In this document: one piece after another, positions 52,329 through 62,186 of the stretch | Layout of the letters: each line of letters opens with the position of its first letter | How positions within the stretch are numbered: the stretch's first letter is position 1 | Source of the DNA: Trichobilharzia szidati | Lineage: Eukaryota; Platyhelminthes; Trematoda; Strigeidida; Schistosomatidae | Assembly (NCBI GenBank): GCA_944472155.2 | Contig: OX235272.1 | Coordinates: 80,048,020 to 80,112,019, forward strand | Length of the DNA: 64,000 nucleotides | Direction of reading: 5' to 3' | Program-made: the position numbers and the translations under genes | The notes under the pieces: generated by a model | The model's database searches: none | Told to the model about the DNA's origin: nothing | What the model saw: only the letters and a program-made list of their open reading frames with translations

Positions 52329-53668
52329 ACACTTTTACGTACAAGAGTAGTTCATATTCTCATATTTTCCTCTTTCTTGTCGCAGTTTACATTCATTTTT
52401 CATGGTATTTACCCTTTTGATTTAGTTTGTGGGCAGTAGCCACTTTTACAGTTAATATCCTTGTTAGATTTCTTTCTCTTTACAGAGTGTTCTAACATTT
52501 TATTTTCGGCCTTGCGCTCGAACAGCTGGCTATATCAATCAACTCTATCGTCGTATGATGGCTCCCATCACTTTTGGAATTACCAAGTGAACTACCAAAA
52601 TATAGACCAAAACAAAAAAAATAATAAAGTAAAAAGCTAAAATGTAAAAACAAAAAAAGTCTAAAAGTGAAATTATAAAAAAAATATTTAGAAAAAAATA
52701 ATAAGCAAAACTTGTACTATATAGTTCAATCAACCGTTACATATTATTGCCCATGACTGTGTCACTTCTCTGCTGTACATTTTAATCTGCTCAATCTATT
52801 TTTTTTTGCAGACTTTATTATGTTCACTCGGGTTGTGCGATGATGACACTTATTTATTTTGTGACCCGCATTTGTAATTACTTTGTATGACTTTAATTAT
52901 ACAGCTTGCAACATTTTTTTTAAAGTGGCGATTGTACCTACTCATAACTATTGGTTTTGCACACACTTCTCTGTACATTGCATCAGGTTTCACAGCGTTA
53001 GCAATTTTCCTTGTTTTATTTTAATTTGGCGTATCACTTCCATGCTACACTAGTTCCCTCGCATTAATTCCGCTTAAGTTTTTGGTAACACCTTATGCTG
53101 ATTTTGAAATCTTAACCTCGTCTTCTATTCTTTTCTGTTGCTTTTATTTTATTCCTCCTAATACGCTGGTATACTGATTGCCTTTGGTATTACTTCTAGT
53201 TTTGGTTGAGGAGGAAGGATGGAGCATTAGTCTAAGATGAAAATTAGACATAATGAGTCACCTTCCCGTTATAACAACCTGGGTAACGGAGGTAAACCAT
53301 CAGACCTCCACATAATTCAGCCCGTAATAGTAGGTCATTTTAAAAAAAACTAAATAAACAGATATTTAAAAAAAAAGATAAGTAAAAATAAACGATATAA
53401 AAAATAACCCAGAGAACTCAGCAGCTTGAAATCGACCCAAGGCACCAGCGTTATTTCTTCTTATATTCCATCTTACGCCATTGATCATGTACATAGTGCC
53501 TATAAATTGTCTTAATTATTTTTTCCTTCATTCTTTCCTTTCACAAAATATATTTTGAAAAAAAACTATTTTATTACTATCTTCACACTTTTTTGTTCAT
53601 TCACTGTTACTGTACACAACCTCGTTACTTTTATATATCGAAGCTTGCTGTTATCCCAGCAACCTTCT
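52329..53668 (+). other. Gypsy-A 3' non-coding region, copy 1
   Basis: An unusually long (about 1.3 kb) A/T-rich stretch between pol and the polypurine tract, with no supported ORF. It differs from the copy-2 equivalent at about 17 positions, far more than the coding part. Confidence 0.7.
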
Positions 53669-53683
53669 AAGGGGGGGATAACC
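53669..53683 (+). promoter_or_regulatory. Gypsy-A polypurine tract, copy 1
   Basis: AAGGGGGGGATAACC directly precedes LTR 2. The purine run primes plus-strand synthesis in this class. Confidence 0.75.
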
Positions 53684-54064
53684 TGTAGTGTACACTGTAC
53701 ATTCGAATTTTTGTTTGAACGAACTCATCTGACCTTTAACCCCACTTCCACTTTGGATTCGTGAATCTCCTGTACGGTTTCGGTTTCGCTCTCTCGCTGT
53801 GCTTTCATCCAGCACACTCTCCGAGCTGACCACCGTCTCACCTGCAGATAAGTGTATACCTCTTATTTCTTATCAAATTCCATATCTCTTTTGTGTAAAT
53901 ACAATTCTGTTCCAGTCACACTTGCCATCTCAAGTCTTTTAACCTTGATTCCGTTCGTTAGTACTTGCACGCTAGGCAGAGTACGATTAAGGCCATAAGC
54001 GGTGAAGAAGTTTTGTAAGAGTGGTTATTTTTAGGTCGAAGTTAACCCAAGTCCAACTCTTACA
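53684..54064 (+). repeat. Gypsy-A LTR 2 (shared middle LTR)
   Basis: 381 bp. It serves as 3' LTR of copy 1 and 5' LTR of copy 2. It differs from LTR 3 at one visible position (TTTGTAAGAG versus TTTGTAGGAG). Confidence 0.95.
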
Positions 54065-54233
54065 AGTGGTGAGCCCGTGTTTTCACCGTTTGCCTACTTA
54101 GTAGCCTAACGTGTAAATAGTCCTTTTTCATATTGGCAATTTGTTTGTCACACAGAGTTGTAAAATTTTACTTGCCTTGTTTTTACTCATATTTTTTGTT
54201 ATCATTTTATTAATATATCGTCCCGTGTGCAGA

Positions 54234-55067
54234 ATGGCTGACAACAGTTCCGCCTCAGAAATGGCTATCACCTTGCAACTCCATACCTTCTGGACTCATC
54301 ATCCTGTTGCATGGTTCGACCACATCGAAGCTATGTTCGCCCTACGACATATACACTCACAAGAGACTAAGGTGAACCTGGTTATCGTAAGTCTTCCTGA
54401 GAACGTCGTGGAAGAAGTATCTGATGTCCTCGCGGACCGATCCCCGTGCTTGTACGAGCGTCTCAAGCAGGCGTTAATTAAGCGCGTTGCATTTACCGAC
54501 CAACAGAAAGTGCAGGAACTATTCAGAGATGTTCAGCTGGGTGATAGAAATCCCACTCAACTGTTACGTTAGATGAAACAGTTGGTGGCTGACTTCAAAA
54601 TAGACGACGCCTTCTTAAAACAGCTGTGGTTACAACGATTACCACAGGCGATTCAGACCATTTTAGCTCCAATCAACCATTCCCCCTTATCTGAACTAGC
54701 TGAAGCAGCCGATAGAGTAGTAGAGACTACTACATCCAACACGAACATTTCGGCTGCCGTTACCCCTAGTCCCACGCAGACTAAGAACTCCTCTGCCGAG
54801 GGGTCATCAAACGTTGATGTGGTGGCCCACATAACTAAGTTATATGAGGAGATATGTAAGTTAAGACTCGATATGAGATCTAGAGGTCGCTCAAATAGCC
54901 ACACCAGCTCGACTCGTGGTAGATCTTCTTCACGAGCTGGCAGCAGGCGTCGTAGGTCTCAAAATTCCCAACCTGGAGTGTGCTGCTATCACCGGCGTTA
55001 TGGTGACAAGGCCCAAAAGTGTACTCGCACGTGCACCTTCGATGTCCAGCAATCGGGAAACCAGTAA
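54234..55067 (+). pseudogene. gag: Gypsy-A gag, copy 2
   Basis: Protein-identical to copy 1 as far as readable, with the same TAG (54570-54572) and the same -1 overlap with pol. The candidate primer-binding site repeats at 54067-54084. Confidence 0.85.
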
Positions 55068-58000
55068 GCCAGCACGTATTGGCGACTAACGTCACTGGCG
55101 AACCAATTCCATGTCGCCCCTTCTATGTTACTGACCGTAACACTGGGACACGCTTCCTGGTTGACACTGGGGCGGAAGTTAGCTTGATTCCACCAACATC
55201 TGAAGAGCGCCAGAAGCCACTTTCCTTACAGCTTCGTGCCGTAAACGGTTCGCCAATCACAACGTACGGTAAAAGGTTCCTAGATCTTAACATAGGCTTA
55301 CGTAGATCATTTCGCTGGGTTTTCCTTGTGGCAGATGTAACTACCGGTATTATTGGCATGGATCTCTTGCAACATTATCAGCTACTGGTAGATACTGGCA
55401 AACACAAATTGATCGATTCAGCTACAACCCTCTCGATCTCCGGTGTTGTGAAACACACACCTTCATTAAGTCCAGTATATTCAATCCCTGCCTCTAACGG
55501 CTCTTACGCTGATGTGCTCCAGTCCTTTGCCAACCTGTTCAAACCGGTTTCCAAACTTCCTTGTGTGACTTCTACTGTCATTCATCATATCGTGACAACT
55601 GGTCCACCTGTATTCGCGAAGCCACGGCGATTGTCCCCAAAAAAACTACAAGCCGTGAAGGCCGAATTCGAACATATGTTAGACATGGGGATAATTCGTC
55701 CATCCAGCAGCCCGTGGTCTTCCCCTTTACATGTGGTGCCAAAGAATAACGGGATAGATTGGAGGCCGTGTGGCGACTACCGCAGGCTTAATGCACAGAC
55801 CGTGCCAGATCGCTACCCCGTACCACATATACATGACCTCACATCGTCACTAAAAGGTGTCACGGTATTCAGCAAACTGGACTTAACAAGAGCCTATCAT
55901 CAGATTCCAGTTCATCCATACAATATTCCTAAAACGGCAGTGATCACCCCTTTTGGTCTTTTCGAATTCCTTCGAATGCCGTTCGGTCTCCGCAACGCCG
56001 CACAAACATTCCAGTGATTTATTCTCGATGTTTTACGCGGATTGGATTGCGCGTATGCCTGTCTGGATGATATTTTGGTAGCTAGTCCAGATGAGGCAAT
56101 ACATCGTCTTCATTTGCAGGCTGTCTTCCAAAGGCTTACAACACACTCCCTCACGCTCAACTTAGCAAAGTGTGAGATAGGGGTCACGTCTTTGAATTTT
56201 TTGGGACACAGGATAAATAAGGATGGGATCTATCCGTTATCTGAACGGGTAGAGACTATCCAAAACTTTCCTCTACCCACATCCCTCAAAGCATTACGCA
56301 CCTTTCTGGGAATGGTTAGCTACTGCCGTCGCTTTATTCCCCAATGCGCCCACATCTTGACCCCCTTGACTGATATGCTTCAGGGGAAAGGTAAGTCCAT
56401 CGTATTCTCCGAGGAAGCCTTGACAGCCTTTGTAACTATCAATAAGGCTATTGCTGATGCCCCAGTGTTAGTTCACATGGACGTCCAGCTACCGCTCAGC
56501 ATTTCCGTCGATGCCTCTAACACTGCGATTGGAGCTGTCCTACAACAGCGTGTGTCCAATGCTTGGTCACCTATTGCTTTCTTTTCTCGTTAACTTACTG
56601 CATATGAATCTAGGTACAGCACTTTCGGTAGAGAACTTCTCGCTGTTTATGCCGCTGTCAAGCACTTTCGACATTTCGTGGAGGGCCGACAATTCACTGT
56701 GTTCACAGACCACAAGCCCCTGACGTACGCCCTCCACACTACTACAGATAGATATTCTCCGCGCGAATTGCGTCACTTGGACTACATCTCACAATTCACT
56801 TCGGACATTCGACATATTTCGGAGGTTGACAATGCTGTGGCGGACGCCTTGTCTAGGATATGTACCATGTCGGTGCCGCCAACCATTGACCTGAAACAAA
56901 TGGCACAACGTCAGCTTACAGAGTTAGATCTCGATAAGCTCTCGTTAAATACCTCCTTACATATCAAGCATATACCGCTTGTTAATAGCGAGGGTACCAT
57001 CCTCTGAGATCTGTCCACCGGTACCCCGAGACCCATCGTTCCACCTTCATTGCGCCGTACGGTATTCGATAGCCTCCACAACCTTTCCCACCCAGGTATC
57101 AGGGCAACGGACAAACTAGTGTCAGCTAGATTTGTCTGGCCTGGTATAAATTGCGACGTGCGTATCTGGGCATGTGCCTGTGTGCCGTGTCAACGAGCTA
57201 AAGTCCACAAACACAACATCACTCCAGTGGGTTCCTTCTCCACACCCGATGCTCGCTTTAGTCACATACATCTAGATATAGTGGGTCCTCTACCGCCATC
57301 AAATGGCCACTGTTACTTGTTGACATGTGTCGACCGGTTCACTCGTTGGCCAGAAGCTATTCCCATCGCCGACACGACCGCGGAAACCATTTGCCGAGTG
57401 TTCATGGAACGCTGGGTAGCTCAATTCGGATGCCCATCTTCGGTGACTACAGACCGCGGACAGCAGTTTGAATCAACCCACTTCAAGAAGCTCTTAGAGC
57501 TGCTGGGGTGCAAACGCATCCGAACAACCGCGTACCATCCAGCAGCAAATGGACTTGTAGAGCGTTTTCACCGCCAACTGAAAGCTTCGTTAATGGCTAC
57601 CGAGAATACTAAATGGACCGAGTCCCTTCCCCTAGTTCTACTTAGCATCCGTTCCACGCTCAAAGCAGACTTACAGTGCACCTCCGCAGAGTTGGTGTTT
57701 GGTACCACCCTTCGTCTACCGGGTGAAATTATCTCACCTGAAAGTGGTGAGCCAAGTGTTACGGATGTACATTGTTATGCTCAGAACCTCAAGCGCCTTA
57801 TGCAGCACCTGCAACCAACTCCCACACGCACACAAAACAAGAGAGTGCAAGTAGATGCTAGGCTCGATGACTGTACACACGTTTTTGTGCGTTGTGACGC
57901 CGTTCGTAGACCGTTACAACTCCCTTATGATGGACCATTCAAGGTCGTTAGTAGGAAAGAAAAATTTTTTGTTATTGATCGACTTGGCCGTCAAGACACC

Positions 58001-58219
58001 GTAAGTGTTGACAGACTTAAAGCGGCCCACATCGAAGAATCTTTACCCCTCACGCCTACACAACCAGCAACTACGCCTGCACCCACACCCCAGCCAAGTT
58101 CGATTGTTGAAAATCCTACTAAACCTATCAGTGCGCCAGATGCAACAAGTAAGGCAACAGTTACACGCGCCGGACGGCGTGTGCACTGGCCTAAGCGATA
58201 TTGCGAATTCGTTAACTAA
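55019..58219 (+). pseudogene. pol: Gypsy-A pol, copy 2
   Basis: Same domains and the same three stops as copy 1 (56015-56017, 56591-56593, 57005-57007). Only three amino-acid differences are seen, all in the integrase frame: Arg to Cys beside the zinc-finger cysteines, Cys to Ser about 20 residues on, and Thr to Ala near the C terminus. Confidence 0.92.
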
Positions 58220-59557
58220 ACACTTTTACGTACAAGAGTAGTTCATATTCTCATTTTTTCCTCTTTCTTGTCGCAGTTTACATTCATTTTTCATGGTATT
58301 TACCCTTTTGATTTAGTTTGTGGGCAGTAGCCACTTTTACAGTTACTATCCTTGTTAGATTTCTTTCTCTTTACAGAGTGTTCTAACATTTTATTTTCGG
58401 CCTTGCGCTCGAACAGCTGGCTATATCAATCAACTCTATCGTCGTATGATGGCTCCCATCACTTTTGGAATTACCAAGTGAACTACCAAAATATAGACCA
58501 AAACAAAAAAAATAATAAAGTAAAAAGATAAAATGTAAAAACAAAAAAAGTCTAAAAGTGAAATTATAAAAAAAATATTTAAAAAAAATAATAAGCAAAA
58601 CTTGTACTATATAGTTCAATCAACCGTTACATATTATTGCCCATGACTGTGTCACTTCTCTGCTGTACATTTTAATCTGCTCAATCTATTTTTTTTTGCA
58701 GACTTTATTATGTTCACTCGGGTTGTGCGATGATGACACTTATTTATTTTGTGACCCGCATTTGTAATTACTTTGTATGACTTTAATTATACAGCTTGCA
58801 ACATTTTTTTTAAAATGGCGATTGTACCTACTCATAACTATTGGTTTTGCACACACTTCTCTGTACATTGCATCAGGTTTCACAGCGTTAGCAATTTTCC
58901 TTGTTTTATTTCAATTTGGCGTATCACTTCCATGCTACACTAGTTCCCTCGCATTAATTCCGCTTAAGTTTTTGGTAACACCTTATGCTGATTTTTAAAT
59001 CTTAACCTCTTCTTCTATTCTTTTCTGTTGCTTTTACTTTATTCCTCCTAATACGCTGGTATACTGATTGCCTTTGGTATTACTTCTAGTTTTGGTTGAT
59101 GAGGAAGGATGGAGCATTAGTCTAAGATGAAAATTAGACATAATGAGTCACCTTCCCGTTATAACAACCTGGGTAACGGAGGTAAACCATCAGACCTCCA
59201 CATAATTCAGCCCGTAATAGTAGGTCATTTTAAAAAAAACTAAATAAACAGATATTTAAAAAAAAAGATAAGTAAAAATAAACGATATAAAAAATAACCC
59301 AGAGAACTCAGAAGCTTGAAATCGCACCAAGGCACCAGCGTTATTTCTTCTTATATTCCATCTTACGCCATTGATCATGTACATAGTGCCTATAAATTGT
59401 CTTAATTATTTTTTCCTTCATTCTTTCCTTTCACAATATATATTTTGAAAAAAACTATTTTATTACTATCTTCACACTTTTTTGTTCATTCACTGTTATT
59501 GTACACAACCTCGTTACTTTTATATATCGAAGCTTGCTGTTATCCCACCAACCTTCT
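58220..59557 (+). other. Gypsy-A 3' non-coding region, copy 2
   Basis: Equivalent of 52329-53668. A 73-codon hydrophobic frame at 58777-58998 is open here but stopped in copy 1, so I do not call it a gene. Confidence 0.65.
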
Positions 59558-59572
59558 AAGGGGGGGATAACC
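59558..59572 (+). promoter_or_regulatory. Gypsy-A polypurine tract, copy 2
   Basis: Same AAGGGGGGGATAACC string immediately before LTR 3. Confidence 0.75.
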
Positions 59573-59953
59573 TGTAGTGTACACTGTACATTCGAATTTT
59601 TGTTTGAACGAACTCATCTGACCTTTAACCCCACTTCCACTTTGGATTCGTGAATCTCCTGTACGGTTTCGGTTTCGCTCTCTCGCTGTGCTTTCATCCA
59701 GCACACTCTCCGAGCTGACCACCGTCTCACCTGCAGATAAGTGTATACCTCTTATTTCTTATCAAATTCCATATCTCTTTTGTGTAAATACAATTCTGTT
59801 CCAGTCACACTTGCCATCTCAAGTCTTTTAACCTTGATTCCGTTCGTTAGTACTTGCACGCTAGGCAGAGTACGATTAAGGCCATAAGCGGTGAAGAAGT
59901 TTTGTAGGAGTGGTTATTTTTAGGTCGAAGTTAACCCAAGTCCAACTCTTACA
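59573..59953 (+). repeat. Gypsy-A LTR 3 (outer 3')
   Basis: 381 bp, TGTAGTG to CTTACA, followed by the right AACT (59954-59957). Confidence 0.95.
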
Positions 59954-60240
59954 AACTCAACGATACCATAGTTGGCTCGTTTTCTAAGCGACAGAGACAA
60001 TGTTAAGCGTGAAACCTATGACTTGCTTTGTTGTTAACAACATAATTTTAGGCTCTTTTATTTCTCTCTTATTTTGCATTCTATAGTGAACTCCTTCTTA
60101 AACATACTTAGCTACCTAAATTATTAACATTGGCTTCCTTTTTTATACTTTACTCTATTCCTTCTTTTGTGTATCTACTGTTCCGACTATATTAGCACTA
60201 TGAGTATTACAAAATTGTCCTGTCATTATATTATTATTAT
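59954..60240 (+). mobile_element. LINE-D 3' end, resumed after the gypsy array
   Basis: After AACT the text continues the LINE-D reading (LARFLSDRDNVKRETY in phase with the frame before 47788, apart from one stop). It runs into an AT-rich 3' UTR and ends in an (ATT)n tail at 60228-60240, where the LINE-A 3' end begins on the other strand. Confidence 0.75.
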
Positions 60241-60242
60241 TG

Positions 60243-61791
60243 TTCCCTTGGGTTCCTAGTGGAACATAGGGCTTCAACTGCACGTCTCCACTTGCTTCTG
60301 TCTTCTGCTGTACTTTTCACTTGCGTCCATGTTATTCCATACTGTTTCATCTCCTCCTCACACGATCTCCTCCATGTCACCCTTGGACGTCCCACTCGCC
60401 GCTTCCCTTTCGGGTTCCACTCGAGGGCTTGACGCGCGATGTCGCTCAACGGCCTCCTCAGCGAGTGTCCAATCCATCTCCACTTCCTCCTGCATATTTG
60501 TTGGGCGATTGGTTCCTGTTTCGTTTGTTCCCATAGCTTCTTGTTTGTGATTCTTTCTGGCCATCTAATCTTCAGTATGGAGCGAAGACAGTTGTTGATA
60601 AAGGTCTGCAACCTGTTGAAAATATTCTTGGTGACTCGCCAAGTTTCTGATCCGTAAAGCAAAATTGACTTCACGTTTGTATTGAAAATCCGAATTTTGT
60701 TGTTGATGGTGAGTGACGAAGATTTCCAGATTGGTTTCAGGTTGATGAATGTGTTTCTCGCCTTCCCGATTCTCGATTTGACATCCTCATCCGTTCCTCC
60801 TGTAGTTGAGACAATGCTCCCAAGATAAGTGAAAGAAGTAACCTCTTTCAAATCCCTCCAGTTGATGGTGATTGGCACTGGATGTTGCTGCTGTTGTTGT
60901 TGGTTGGTTATTTTCACAACCTCCGTCTTGTCTATGTTCACCTGGAGTCCTGTCTTTGCTGCTTCTTCGACCAGTTTGTCGGTTTTCGCTTGTAAGTCTT
61001 CGATTTTGTGTGACATCAAACATAAATCATCCACGCGCGAAATCCAGGTCTTCTAGGTTCTTCACGTCGGTCCAGGATATCCCTGTCTTCTCGTTTCCCA
61101 CTGTCTGACGCATAATCCAGTCCACCACAATTAGGAATATCATTGGTGATAATAAGCACCCTTGTCTGACTCCTGTGTTTACTCCAAACGCTTCGCTGAG
61201 TTTTCCGTTGTGGATCACTTGACCTGTGCCGTTGTCGTACAGCTGTTGAATAAGGTTGATGAATATTTGGGGTACGCCGTAGTACTCGAGTAGTTTCCAA
61301 ATTACTTCGCGGTCAACGCTGTCGAAGGCCTTCTCAAAGTCTATGAAGTTGAGGTAGAGATTTGATTGCCATTCCATGCTTTGTTCGATGATAATGCGTA
61401 GAGTTGCAATTTGGTCAGAACATGATTCGCCTTTCCTGAATCCAGCTTGTTCTGGTCGGAGTTCTGTATCCAGCGCGTCCTTGATTCTCTCCAGGATGAT
61501 GCGACTCAGGATTTTACTTGGCGTCGACAGGAGCATGATTCCTCGCCAGTTCTTGCAGAGTCCCAGGTCGCCCTTCTTTGGTAGTTTCACGAGGTAACCT
61601 TTCCTCCAGTCAGTAGGCACCTTTCCCTCTTTCCAGATCTTTTGCAATAATGGAGTCAACATATCTGCCGTCGTTTCTGGGTCCGCTTTCAGTGCTTCCG
61701 GGGGTATTCCATCTGGTCCAGCTGCTTTTCCAGCTTTCAGAAGCTTGATTGCATTCATGACTTCAGTTTTCGTTGGAGGATTGGTGTCAAC
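60243..61791 (-). mobile_element. LINE-A, RT half, interrupted at its 5' side by Gypsy-B
   Basis: Minus frames 61027-61758 and 60237-61034. RT: KAGKAAGPDGIPPEALK, LVKLPKKGDLGLCKNWRGI, FIDFEKAFDSVDREVIWK and GVRQGCLLSPMIFLIVVDW. The catalytic block is broken: about four extra bases at 61031-61040 lie between the Phe-Ala and the Asp-Asp, shifting frame. The C-terminal half has [20 protein letters not shown] and [14 protein letters not shown], and ends near 60243 with AACAATAATAATAAT. The 5' half should lie beyond Gypsy-B, outside the window. Confidence 0.88.
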
Positions 61792-62153
61792 TGTTATGAA
61801 TGTGAATATGAGGACCTTGTAGACTACGAGCGAATCTAACTAATGCGCTGGCTAATCTGTCTTAATCGCACGTCAACAACAACAACAATAATACCGCCGG
61901 GCACGCAAGACAAATAAAAGAGAAGACTGGACGTTGATATGAGAGCTTTTACTGTCTCAAACAACAGTCGAAAATGTTAAACAACAACTCCGTATTTATA
62001 CAATTAGAAAAATCAATGTCACATTTTAAAAATATTAACGACCTTGGGAATTCAGTAATTTAAATCAATAATCACGCAGATGCGTGAAATCAATGATTAT
62101 GTTAGTGTGTGAAATAAATAATGAATATTAGTGATTCCCCTGCGTATATATTA
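61792..62153 (-). repeat. Gypsy-B LTR (3' LTR on the minus strand), candidate
   Basis: It is bounded on one side by LINE-A coding sequence and on the other by a polypurine tract (minus-strand AAAAGGGGGAGG). It ends CATTCATAACA on the minus strand. The expected TG start is not visible (TAATATATACG), so the inner border is approximate. The partner LTR is outside the window. Confidence 0.65.
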
Positions 62154-62172
62154 CCTCCCCCTTTTAAAAAGA
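62154..62172 (-). promoter_or_regulatory. Gypsy-B polypurine tract
   Basis: Minus-strand TTTTTAAAAGGGGGAGG directly before the LTR and directly after the ORF. Confidence 0.65.
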
Positions 62173-62186
62173 ATCTTGCAATCCGT

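Noticed and set aside
58777..58998. 73-codon hydrophobic frame in the gypsy 3' region (possible membrane protein)
   Set aside because: The copy-1 equivalent has a stop, the sequence is T-rich so hydrophobicity follows from composition, and no motif is visible.
47793..59953. Assembly duplication as the explanation for the gypsy array
   Set aside because: The two units differ at more than twenty positions and the three LTRs differ from one another, so they are distinct copies; long reads would settle it.
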